Below are positions 20,842 through 28,772 of a DNA stretch of 30,167 nt, piece after piece. Both the position numbers and the translations under genes were made by a program. Location of the stretch: the NCBI GenBank assembly GCA_046704785.1, contig JBJKRF010000132.1, positions 1 through 30,167 of the forward strand, given 5' to 3'. The notes beneath the pieces were generated by a model. The model saw nothing but the letters and a program-made list of their open reading frames with translations. It was not told the origin of the DNA and did not search any database. The stretch comes from JBJKRF01 sp046704785 (GTDB taxonomy: Bacteria > Chloroflexota > Anaerolineae > Anaerolineales > Villigracilaceae). How positions within the stretch are numbered: position 1 is the first letter of the stretch; every line of letters starts with the position of its first letter.

Positions 20842-23835
20842 ATGAAACTCCAACTGATGATTAACGGAAACGAGCACAGCCTCGAGGCCGCTCCCGGTGA
20901 GACCTTGCTCGCCAGCCTGCGAAGACTCGGCTTCTATGGCGTCAAGTTCGGGGACGAAACCGGACTCAGCGGCGCGGACACGGTCCTTTTAGACGGCAAA
21001 CCCGTCAACGCCGGCCTGTGTCTGACGGCGCAAGCCGCCGGCCACAACCTGGTCACCATCGAAGGACTGGGCGAACACCCCGACCAGGGCTGGAAGAAAA
21101 CCAGCGGGCTACACCCTCTGCAACAGGCTTTCGTCGAGACGGGGGCGATCCAGTGCGGCTACTGCACGCCGGCCATGATCCTGGCAGCCAAGGCATTATT
21201 AGACGCCACCCCCAACCCCAGCGAGGCCGAGGTGCGCGAGGCGCTGTCGGGGGTGCTTTGCCGCTGCACGGGATACGTCAAACCCGTCCAGGCCGTGTTG
21301 CGCGCCGCCGCCGTTATGCGCGGCGACATGCCCGCCGGCGAGGCGGTCATCGGGTTGTTCGAACCGCCCGAAAAGCGGGACTCCGGCCCCGGGGCGTCGG
21401 GAGGCTTTCCCATCGGCGCGGTGCAGACACAAGTCATGCCGAAAGTCGTGGTCGCCCCTGAAACGTCCCCTTACCAGACGGTCGGAAAGCCCGAAAAGAA
21501 GGTGGACGCCGTAAAACTGGTGCAGGGCAAACCGGCTTTTTCGGCGGACATTGAGCCACGCGGCAGGCTGGTCGCCAAAGTGCTGCACAGCCCGGTGGCG
21601 CACGCCCGCATCAAACGCATCGATGCGTCGCGGGCCAGGGCCTTGGAAGGCGTGGCCGCCGTGCTCACCTGGCAGGATGTGCCGCGCGTGGTGTATTCGA
21701 CCGCCGGGCAGTCCGACCCGATTCCCGGCCCGCTGGACACTTTTTCGCTCGATAACAAAGTGCGCTTCGTAGGCGACCGTGTGGCCTTTGTGGCCGCCGA
21801 GAGTGCAGAAATCGCCGAGCAAGCCCTGAAACTGATCGAGGTGGAGTACGAGCCGTTGCCGATTCTGCTCGATCCGGCAGAGGCCCTGAAACCGGGCGCG
21901 GTGCGCATCCATGACGAGCCGGAATACGTGAATTTCGCCGATTCAGACCCGCAGAAAAACCTGGCGGCTGCCATCCGTATCGACATTGGCGACGTGGAAA
22001 AAGGCTTCGCCGAGGCCGATCAGGTCTTCGAGGGGGAATATGCCGTGCCAAAGGTCCAGCAGGTTTCCATCGAACCGCACGTGGCCGTAACTTATTGGGA
22101 CGAGGACGACCGTCTGGTGATCCGCACCTCCACACAGGTGCCTTTCCACGTGCGGCGGCAACTTGCGCCTGTGCTCGGGCTGCCGGTCAAGCGTATCCGC
22201 GTGATCAAGCCACGCATTGGCGGCGGGTTCGGCGGCAAACAGGAAGTTCTGATGGAAGACGTGCCGGCGCACCTGACGATTGCCACCCGTCGCCCGGTGC
22301 TCTACGAATACAGCCGCGAAGAGGAATTCACCGCAGCCCGTTCGCGCCATCCGATGCGATTATGGATGAAGACCGGCGTGAAGCGCGACGGCACAATCAC
22401 GGCCAACGAAATGCGCGTGCTCACCGACACGGGCGCCTACGGCTGCCACGCCGTCACCGTCACCGGCAACACCGGGCAGAAAGCCATGGCGCTCTACGTG
22501 GGCGACGGGCCGTATCGTCAGGCGCCCAACATCCGTTTCTACGCCGACGTGGTTTACACCAACACACCGCCCGCCGGCGCATTCCGTGGATACGGCGTAC
22601 CGCAAGGATATTGGGCGGTGGAACGTCACATGGAAAAAATCGCCCGGGCGTTGAAGCTCGACCCGCTGGAGTTCCGTTTGAAAAACGCCATCCGCCCCGG
22701 AGAGTTACAACCCTTCTCCACCGCCTGGAACGAGGGACGCGAACCACGCCCGGAAGTGATCCACACCGTCGGGCTGGAAGAATGCGTCCGGCAGGGCAAA
22801 GCCGCCATCGGCTGGGATACGAAGTTCGGGAACGAGGCATGGCACGTTGGGACAACGCATGCGTCGTCCCAACGCAAAGGCATCGGTGTAGCCATGGTCA
22901 TGCAAGGCACCGCCATCCCCTATCTCGACATGGGTAGCGCGTCCATCAAAATGAACGACGATGGCTCTTTCAACCTGCTGGTCGGGGCGACCGACCTGGG
23001 CACCGGCTCCGACACGGTCATTGCGCAGATGGTGGCCGAGGTGTTGGGCGTGCCTCTCGAGGACATCATCACCTATTCGTCCGACACCGATTTCACGCCC
23101 TTCGACAAGGGCGCTTACGCCTCGTCGACCACTTACATCTCCGGCACGGCGGCCGTTCGGGCGGCAGAGAGCGTGGCCGAACGAATCAAGCTGCGGGCGG
23201 CAAAAATGCTCAACGAACGCGCAGGAACCGACGGTTTCAAGGTTGAAGCAGCCGACATCCAACTGGCCGACCGGATGGCGGTTGCGCCGGACGGCGCGCG
23301 CGTCTCGCTGGCAGACATCGCTCTCGACACGCTCCACCGCAACGAGCAGGAGCAGATCATGGGCGTGGCGTCTTACGTCTCGCCCGCCTCGCCGCCACCC
23401 TTCGCGGCGCAGTTCGCCGAGGTAACGGTAGACCAGGAAACGGGGCGCGTGACCGTCGACCAGCTCGTCATGGCGGTCGATTCGGGCGTCATCGTCAATC
23501 CGTTGACGGCCTCCGGGCAGATCGAGGGCGGCATGACCCAGGCGCTGGGCTACGCCGTCTGCGAGGAAATGCGTTACGATGAGCAAGGCCGCGCCATCGA
23601 ACGCGACCTGGAGCGCTATCACATCTTCCGTGCACACGAAATGCCGGCGCTGACCACGATCTTCGTCGAGACCTTCGAGCCGACGCATCCGTTCGGCGTT
23701 AAAGCCGTGGCGGAGATTCCGATGGATGGGGTTGCGCCCGCCGTCGGAAATGCTATACTTGACGCAATTGGTGTAAACATCGATGAAAACCCTGCCACCC
23801 CCGAACGCATCTGGAAAGCGCTCAAAGCAGCTTAG
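20842..23835 (+). CDS. Fused FeS-molybdopterin catalytic subunit, XDH/aldehyde oxidase family, with one FeS site lost
   Basis: This 997-residue protein has a two-domain FeS part (1-165) fused to a molybdopterin hydroxylase part (about 210-997). The plant-ferredoxin loop, normally GC-x4-C-x2-C, reads GVKFGDETGLSGADTVLLDG, with Asp38, Ser43 and Asp46 at the three Cys positions and Gly58 at the fourth; Cys60 is nearby but displaced. The helical-domain cluster is intact: Cys105/Cys108 (CGYCTP) and Cys140/Cys142 (CRCTGY). The Mo domain keeps IGGGFGGKQE (460-468), AFRGYG with Arg582, and the catalytic Glu958 (KAVAEIPMDG). Purines, aldehydes or N-heterocycles are possible substrates. It normally needs a FAD subunit; one is encoded at 10612. 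AGGAG precedes the ATG by 6 nt. Confidence 0.9.
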   Translation: MKLQLMINGNEHSLEAAPGETLLASLRRLGFYGVKFGDETGLSGADTVLLDGKPVNAGLCLTAQAAGHNLVTIEGLGEHPDQGWKKTSGLHPLQQAFVETGAIQCGYCTPAMILAAKALLDATPNPSEAEVREALSGVLCRCTGYVKPVQAVLRAAAVMRGDMPAGEAVIGLFEPPEKRDSGPGASGGFPIGAVQTQVMPKVVVAPETSPYQTVGKPEKKVDAVKLVQGKPAFSADIEPRGRLVAKVLHSPVAHARIKRIDASRARALEGVAAVLTWQDVPRVVYSTAGQSDPIPGPLDTFSLDNKVRFVGDRVAFVAAESAEIAEQALKLIEVEYEPLPILLDPAEALKPGAVRIHDEPEYVNFADSDPQKNLAAAIRIDIGDVEKGFAEADQVFEGEYAVPKVQQVSIEPHVAVTYWDEDDRLVIRTSTQVPFHVRRQLAPVLGLPVKRIRVIKPRIGGGFGGKQEVLMEDVPAHLTIATRRPVLYEYSREEEFTAARSRHPMRLWMKTGVKRDGTITANEMRVLTDTGAYGCHAVTVTGNTGQKAMALYVGDGPYRQAPNIRFYADVVYTNTPPAGAFRGYGVPQGYWAVERHMEKIARALKLDPLEFRLKNAIRPGELQPFSTAWNEGREPRPEVIHTVGLEECVRQGKAAIGWDTKFGNEAWHVGTTHASSQRKGIGVAMVMQGTAIPYLDMGSASIKMNDDGSFNLLVGATDLGTGSDTVIAQMVAEVLGVPLEDIITYSSDTDFTPFDKGAYASSTTYISGTAAVRAAESVAERIKLRAAKMLNERAGTDGFKVEAADIQLADRMAVAPDGARVSLADIALDTLHRNEQEQIMGVASYVSPASPPPFAAQFAEVTVDQETGRVTVDQLVMAVDSGVIVNPLTASGQIEGGMTQALGYAVCEEMRYDEQGRAIERDLERYHIFRAHEMPALTTIFVETFEPTHPFGVKAVAEIPMDGVAPAVGNAILDAIGVNIDENPATPERIWKALKAA

Positions 23836-23843
23836 GAGCGCAC

Positions 23844-25184
23844 ATGAGTGACCGCATTTACATCGTCGGACACGTCAACCCCGATACCGACGCCATCGCC
23901 GCCGCCATGGGCTACGCCTGGTGTCTACGCGAAAGAGACAGCCTGGATGCCGTGGCTGCGCGTGCCGGTGCGGTCAACCCACAAACCGCCTGGGTGCTGA
24001 AACGCCTGGGACTCGAAGCGCCGTTCCTGCTCAGCGACGCTTCGCCACGCTTCGAATCGGTCATGCTGCGACTCGATACGATCCGCCCGGAAAGCCAATT
24101 GGGCGCCGCTTGGACTCTCGCCAGCCGCACGGGCGGCGTTGCGCCCATCGTCCGCGAAGACGGCACGCCTTACGGCCTGATCAACGGCTTGAGCCTGTTC
24201 AAGTATTTCACGGAGACGCTCGGCCCACGTCCCGGCGATACACCCGTGCGCGAATTGATGTCGATGCCCTGCCGCGAAGCCGCCGACACAGACGTGCCGC
24301 ACTTCAAGGCCAACAGCATCATCCGCGATTCGCTCAACCGTATTCTACGCGAGGAACATAATGATTTCATCGTCGTCGACGAAGAAGGCCGCTACCTGGG
24401 AGTCTGCCACCAACGCGGCGTCTTGAATCCGCCACGGCTCAAACTCGTACTGGTCGACCACAACGAGTCGCGCCAATCGGTGGCAAACATCGAGGAAGCT
24501 GAACTGCTGGAGATTCTGGATCATCACCGGCTCGGCAACCCATATACCCACACACCCATTCGGTTTTCGGTGGACGTGGTCGGCTCGACCAGCACACTGG
24601 TCTCCGAGAAGATTGCCGAGGCCGGCTTGAGCGCCCCACCCGCGCTGGCCGGCATGATGCTGGCCGGACTGCTGGCCGACACGCTCATCCTGACCTCGCC
24701 GACGACCACCGAACGCGATCACCAGGCCACGCAACGCCTGTCGCGCTGGGCAATGGTCACGGGTGGCCCGCTCAAGGGCGAGACCATCGAGTCGTTCGGA
24801 AGGTCCCTGATCGAGTCGGGCGCCGGGCTTTCGACGCGCAATCCCAAGGACGTGGTCAGCACAGACATGAAAACCTACGAGTCCGGCGGTTTTCGCTTCG
24901 CCGTCGCGCAGGCTGAAGTCACCGACCTGCTTACAATTGGCGAACACCTCGAGGCCCTCAAAAACGCTCTCAACCACCTGCGTGAAAGCAAAGGCCTCGA
25001 TTTCACCATGCTCCTCATCACAGACGTAGTGCGCGGGTCGAGCCGTCTGTTGATTTCCAACGCACCACCGGTGCTGGAAGACCTGCCCTATCCGTTGCTG
25101 CCTGACGGCACGCGCGATGCAGCAGGCATCGTCTCGCGCAAAAAGCAGTTACTCCCTGTCGTCTTGGGATTGCTGGAAAATTGA
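23844..25184 (+). CDS. ppaC: Family II (Mn/Co-dependent) inorganic pyrophosphatase with CBS domains
   Basis: This 446-residue DHH-family phosphatase hydrolyses PPi to phosphate. Metal ligands are seen in GHVNPDTDA (His10, Asp14, Asp16), in LVDHNES (Asp205, His206) and in the DHH motif (Asp226-His227-His228). The C-terminal substrate motif SRKKQ is at about 431-435. An insertion of about 120 residues between Asp16 and DHN (about 73-190) forms a pair of CBS domains, including 'PVRELM' and 'DFIVVDEEGRYLGV'. In CBS-PPases these bind adenine nucleotides and inhibit or activate the enzyme. No DRTGG domain is present. It lies 8 nt after the XDH catalytic gene, with AGGAG between them, so it is probably co-transcribed. 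Confidence 0.93.
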   Translation: MSDRIYIVGHVNPDTDAIAAAMGYAWCLRERDSLDAVAARAGAVNPQTAWVLKRLGLEAPFLLSDASPRFESVMLRLDTIRPESQLGAAWTLASRTGGVAPIVREDGTPYGLINGLSLFKYFTETLGPRPGDTPVRELMSMPCREAADTDVPHFKANSIIRDSLNRILREEHNDFIVVDEEGRYLGVCHQRGVLNPPRLKLVLVDHNESRQSVANIEEAELLEILDHHRLGNPYTHTPIRFSVDVVGSTSTLVSEKIAEAGLSAPPALAGMMLAGLLADTLILTSPTTTERDHQATQRLSRWAMVTGGPLKGETIESFGRSLIESGAGLSTRNPKDVVSTDMKTYESGGFRFAVAQAEVTDLLTIGEHLEALKNALNHLRESKGLDFTMLLITDVVRGSSRLLISNAPPVLEDLPYPLLPDGTRDAAGIVSRKKQLLPVVLGLLEN

Positions 25185-25256
25185 GTCCCGCTATCAAAAT
25201 GACCCCCAAATTCCGCTTGCAACCAGATAGTAACGCGGGCAGGAACAAGGTGGTTT

Positions 25257-25262
25257 TATTAT
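25257..25262 (+). promoter_or_regulatory. -10 box TATTAT directly before the cyclase gene
   Basis: TATTAT ends 7 nt before the ATG at 25270, the same spacing as TATAAT before the gene at 15850. No ribosome-binding site lies close to the ATG, so a leaderless mRNA is likely. Confidence 0.4.
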
Positions 25263-25269
25263 AAAGCCC

Positions 25270-27249
25270 ATGCCAACCGGAACCCTGCCTACCAACCGCT
25301 ACCCCGAAGAACGTCGCCTGGCGACCGTTCTATTCGCCGACGTCCATGGTTTCACCGCCGTGGCCGAGCAACTGGATTTCGAAATCGTCAGCACCATGCT
25401 CAAGGAAATCTGGTCGCGGCTGGATCGCGTCGTCGAAGAACACAATGGCTACGTGGATAAGCACCTGGGCGACGGCGTCATGGCCGTGTGGGGCGCGCCC
25501 TTTGCCGGCGATAACGACGCCGAGCAAGCCGTTTCCGCCGGGCTCGACCTGATCAAAGCCTTGGACGAGTTCTGCCAAAGCACAACCATCCCCGGCGCGG
25601 AGAATATGCAATTGCGCGTGGGCATCAATACCGGCCTGGTCTTCGCAGGTTACGTTGGCAAGCGCGACGAATATACCGTGCTGGGCGACATCGTCAACGT
25701 TGCCAGCCGCCTGGAGCAAAGCGCTGACCCCGGAACAGTGGTTATCGGAGAGAACACATTGCGGATGGTGCGAGGCGGCTTCCGGGTCAAGCGTCTCGAC
25801 CCGGCACACGTCAAGGGCAAGGCAGAGAAAATTCAACTGTACGCCGTCGAAGGGGTGATCGAATCGCCAGGGCGGGTCCGCTATCAAAGCGCCGACAGTC
25901 TCGTCACCGTGATGGTCGGTCGTGATGAGGAACTGGAAAATATCGTCGAACAGTACGAAAAAGCGTTCGAGCTGCCCACGCCGTCGATGATGCTGGTCAG
26001 CGGAGAAGTGGGGATTGGAAAATCGCGCCTGCTAATGGAATTTGGCAATCTGCTCGAGCAAGCCGACCGGGACATCAGCGTGCTGACCACCCGTGGCCTT
26101 TCTCAAGCATCGAGAATCCCCTTCTACCTGTGGCGAATGCTGCTACGCAGCCGCTTTGGCGTCAAAGACGACGACTCGGCGTCGGAGGCCTCTGAAAAAT
26201 GGAGGCAAGGTATCGATAGCATCTGGGAAGCCGGCCCGCAAGAGGAAAAACTGGAAGCCACGCAAGTCATCGGCGACTTGATTGGGCTCTCAAACGAGGT
26301 CAGTTGCGTCTCCGAAGAACAAATGCAACGAGTTTCTTACTTGATGCGCGAATTGTTGGGACGGGCCGCAGCACATCGCCGTCTGGTGCTTTTGTTCGAC
26401 GATTTGCAATGGGCCGACCGCGAGAGTCTGGCGTTGCTCAATAATTTAATGACCGGCAACGACCCGCCGCTACAAGCCCTGGTCGTTGCGGCGGCGCGCC
26501 CTGAATTTTTGCAGCAGCAGCCGCAATGGCGCAACCTGGCACACATATTGGAATTGGGCCCGATTGCATTCTCTGCCGAAATGGTTGGCAAGGCCTATCC
26601 AGACTTCACAACAGGTTTACCGTCGTCGATTCTGAATGAAATCGCTCACCGCGCCGAGGGAAATCCATATTTTCTGGAAGAAGTTGTCAAAAGTCTGGTG
26701 AAGAGTGGAATGCTCCACGAAGGGGCAACAGATACCCGGAAGGTACATCAACGGCTGTTGTCGCAGGTGCCCGAGTCGCTACGCGCCACATTGCAAGTAC
26801 GTCTCGACAGTCTGTCGCGCGAAGCACGCGCTGTCGCTCTGTTGGCTTCAGTCGTTGGCCGAGTCTTTTGGGTGGGGGCCGTACTCGAAGCAGCGCGCTC
26901 CAAGCCGATGCCCGGCTCCACGCCAATGATCAACATTCCAGAATCCGTCATCGGGCGCTTTGTACAGGATGGATTGCGCCAACTCGTCCGCGCAGAGTTG
27001 GCCTTTCCGCGCAGCGGTTCTCATTTCTCAGAAGAACAAGAGTACATCTTTAAGAATTCATACCTGCGAGACGTTGCATACAGCCTGATTCCAAACCGCA
27101 ACCGGGCGCAATACCACCGGGCAGTCGCCGAGTGGCTCAAACGAAAAACAGACCCGGCATACCAGGCGATGGCGCGCGACCACGAACGCAACGCGATTGC
27201 ATCGGAAAAAATCGCTACGGGCAGCCTGCCTGAAGTCAAAGAAACCTGA
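25270..27249 (+). CDS. Class III nucleotide cyclase fused to an AAA/STAND-type ATPase domain
   Basis: This 659-residue protein has a cyclase homology domain (about 14-195) with both metal Asp residues (Asp24 in LFADVHGFT, Asp68 in HLGDGVMAVWG), the base-binding Lys64, and Asn143/Arg147 in GDIVNVASRLE. All catalytic positions are thus present. Thr136 at the second base-recognition position favours adenylate cyclase. An ATPase domain follows, with Walker A GEVGIGKS (245-252) and Walker B LVLLFDDLQWAD (Asp377/Asp378). Related proteins usually continue into a long TPR region and exceed 1000 residues; here the chain stops soon after the ATPase helical region. It has no transmembrane segment. XdhC starts 2 nt after its stop, so the two are co-translated. 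Its own -10 box suggests a leaderless start. Confidence 0.9.
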   Translation: MPTGTLPTNRYPEERRLATVLFADVHGFTAVAEQLDFEIVSTMLKEIWSRLDRVVEEHNGYVDKHLGDGVMAVWGAPFAGDNDAEQAVSAGLDLIKALDEFCQSTTIPGAENMQLRVGINTGLVFAGYVGKRDEYTVLGDIVNVASRLEQSADPGTVVIGENTLRMVRGGFRVKRLDPAHVKGKAEKIQLYAVEGVIESPGRVRYQSADSLVTVMVGRDEELENIVEQYEKAFELPTPSMMLVSGEVGIGKSRLLMEFGNLLEQADRDISVLTTRGLSQASRIPFYLWRMLLRSRFGVKDDDSASEASEKWRQGIDSIWEAGPQEEKLEATQVIGDLIGLSNEVSCVSEEQMQRVSYLMRELLGRAAAHRRLVLLFDDLQWADRESLALLNNLMTGNDPPLQALVVAAARPEFLQQQPQWRNLAHILELGPIAFSAEMVGKAYPDFTTGLPSSILNEIAHRAEGNPYFLEEVVKSLVKSGMLHEGATDTRKVHQRLLSQVPESLRATLQVRLDSLSREARAVALLASVVGRVFWVGAVLEAARSKPMPGSTPMINIPESVIGRFVQDGLRQLVRAELAFPRSGSHFSEEQEYIFKNSYLRDVAYSLIPNRNRAQYHRAVAEWLKRKTDPAYQAMARDHERNAIASEKIATGSLPEVKET

Positions 27250-27251
27250 GA

Positions 27252-28085
27252 ATGGATTCGGTCTTTCAGCGAATCGGCGAAATCCAACAACGCGAGGAAA
27301 GCGCTGCCCTGTGCACCATCGTATCGGCGCAAGGTTCCACCCCCCGTCACACGGGCAGCAAAATGCTGGTGTTCCCAGACGGCAGCTTTATCGGAACGGT
27401 CGGCGGCGGAGAACTAGAACAACGCGTTCGAGCAGAAGCGCTGTCGGCCATGACCGACCGGAAATCCCGCCTGCTGCAGTACAGCATGAGCGACCCGGCG
27501 CGCGGCGATCCGGGCGTCTGCGGTGGACAGGTGGAGGTCTTTGTGGAGCCCATCTTACCCGAAGCGAAGATCGTCGTCATTGGCGGTGGCCATGTAGGAA
27601 AAGCCGTCGTCCATCTGGCAAAGTGGCTGGGTTTCCGAGTAGCCGTATGTGACGACCGCCAGGAATTCTGCACGCCGGAGGCCAATCCGGGCGCCGACGA
27701 ATTCTACCCGGTCCGGATGGAAGAGCTTCCCAACCACCTCAAGATCAACAGCCAGACCTACTTCATCCTGACCACACGCGGGGTTGATGTCGATGTATCC
27801 GGCCTGCCAGCCCTGCTGAATTCGCCGGCAGCTTATATCGGGGTGATCGGCTCGAAACGGCGTTGGGCCACAACGATGAAGCAACTGAAAGAAAAGGGGG
27901 TCTCCGGGACGAACATCGCGCGCGTCCATTCTCCGATGGGTCTCGAACTTAACGCCGAAACGCCGGAAGAGATTGCTATCAGCATCCTGGCCGAGGTCCT
28001 GATGCTACGCAACCAGGGTACCGGCCAGCCCATGCGGGAAAAACCGACTTCAGGGGACTCTTTGAGCCTGGATTCATGGGGGTAA
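27252..28085 (+). CDS. xdhC: XdhC/CoxI-family molybdenum-cofactor maturation factor
   Basis: This 277-residue protein binds the molybdopterin cofactor, presents it for sulfuration and inserts it into XDH-type enzymes. The N-terminal XdhC domain has GSTPRHTGSKMLVF, GTVGGGELEQRV and GVCGGQVEVFVEP, with the Cys expected to contact the cofactor. The C-terminal Rossmann domain has VVIGGGHVGKAVVHLA, then GVIGSKRRWA and HSPMGLELNAETPEEIAISILAEVL, all diagnostic. The fused XDH catalytic subunit, three genes upstream, is the obvious client. The gene starts 2 nt after the cyclase-AAA stop. It has a normal length and no damage. Confidence 0.94.
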   Translation: MDSVFQRIGEIQQREESAALCTIVSAQGSTPRHTGSKMLVFPDGSFIGTVGGGELEQRVRAEALSAMTDRKSRLLQYSMSDPARGDPGVCGGQVEVFVEPILPEAKIVVIGGGHVGKAVVHLAKWLGFRVAVCDDRQEFCTPEANPGADEFYPVRMEELPNHLKINSQTYFILTTRGVDVDVSGLPALLNSPAAYIGVIGSKRRWATTMKQLKEKGVSGTNIARVHSPMGLELNAETPEEIAISILAEVLMLRNQGTGQPMREKPTSGDSLSLDSWG

Positions 28086-28243
28086 CCTCCCCGCAGTGCC
28101 TGGACGCGTAAGGCGTGGGAAATTCGGACAAGGAAGTATCGCAAGTAGCTATTACGCAACGACCCCCGCGTAGCTGCGCGGAGGTCGTAGATGGCGACCC
28201 TATCGCTGTCAGGTGAGTCGGCACCTTAACAACTTAGGGCACG
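28086..28243. other. Intergenic region with a strong hairpin (28159-28188)
   Basis: No gene is seen here. ACGACC-C-CCGCG-TAGCTG-CGCGG-A-GGTCGT forms an 11-bp stem with one mismatch. No T-run follows, so it is not a standard intrinsic terminator, though its position after xdhC fits transcript end or processing. A smaller hairpin, AGGTG-N6-CACCT, is at 28211-28226. Confidence 0.5.
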
Positions 28244-28290
28244 AGCGGGTGATGGGACTCGAACCCACGATATCTTGCTTGGGAAGCAAG
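28244..28290 (-). tRNA. 3' fragment of tRNA-Gly(CCC), probable attachment-site remnant
   Basis: Read on the minus strand, the anticodon stem-loop CTTGC-TTCCCAA-GCAAG (anticodon CCC) is complete. It is followed by a variable region, a T-arm GTGGG-TTCGAGT-CCCAT and the 3' acceptor strand CACCCGC with discriminator T. The matching 5' acceptor strand (GCGGGTG) and a D-arm are absent; the upstream sequence does not fold as a tRNA. About 47 nt of tRNA 3' end without a 5' half, 480 bp from a tyrosine recombinase, is the standard picture of an att site in a tRNA gene. Confidence 0.75.
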
Positions 28291-28361
28291 CCACTTTAAA
28301 ATTTACCGGGGGAAGGAACGGAACCTGCGCAATACCCAAACCAACTTTTGAAGCCATTTGA

Positions 28362-28559
28362 GAGGCCTGTCGCGAGTTACTCCTCCCAAAATGGCTCGAA
28401 AACCCCCTTGGAGACCATAGACGCATCAACGACCCAGCACGCTACTTCGTGCGCCAGATGTTGGCCCGCAAAGCGCTGGACGAACTGCGCAAGAGCCAGG
28501 GTATTTCTATCGTGGACACTTCACAAAGCAGCAAATCTTCGTTTCTGTGGTATCCCTGA
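28362..28559 (+). pseudogene. Coding-like remnant without a start codon
   Basis: Between an upstream TGA and the TGA at 28557-28559 the frame reads like a real, charged protein (KWLENPLGDHRRINDPARYF, then VRQMLARKALDELRKSQGIS), with GC-rich codon use like the main chromosome. There is no ATG at its beginning and no ribosome-binding site. I do not recognise the family. It is probably the displaced end of a gene. The only internal ATG (28470) would give 29 residues. Confidence 0.3.
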
Positions 28560-28772
28560 ATGTCTTTTTAGTATACAGAGTATCCCACCTTAGCTTTCGC
28601 TTCCCCATAGATAGGCCAAAGATGCCGATTTTCCCTATAGCTGGGGGCTTGTCCTAGCTTTCCGGCAGGCAAGCCCGCATACCATTTAGGCATTCAGGGT
28701 TACTAAGCCACAGACCTGGAACCTGAGACCCATCTTTAGACCCAAGGTGAATGTGTTGCGTCTGTGATTTTG
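28560..28772. other. Region without recognisable genes before the integrase stop
   Basis: These 213 bp have no coding-like frame on either strand and no RNA gene I can identify. It is part of the space between the tRNA fragment and the recombinase, where the element's att arm sites could lie. Confidence 0.5.

Noticed and set aside
22705..23688. 327-codon minus-strand frame inside the XDH gene
   Set aside because: It lies wholly opposite conserved molybdopterin-domain sequence, has no ribosome-binding site and reads as low-complexity antisense.
28226..28429. 67-codon minus-strand frame covering the tRNA fragment
   Set aside because: It translates the tRNA arm itself and has no family features.
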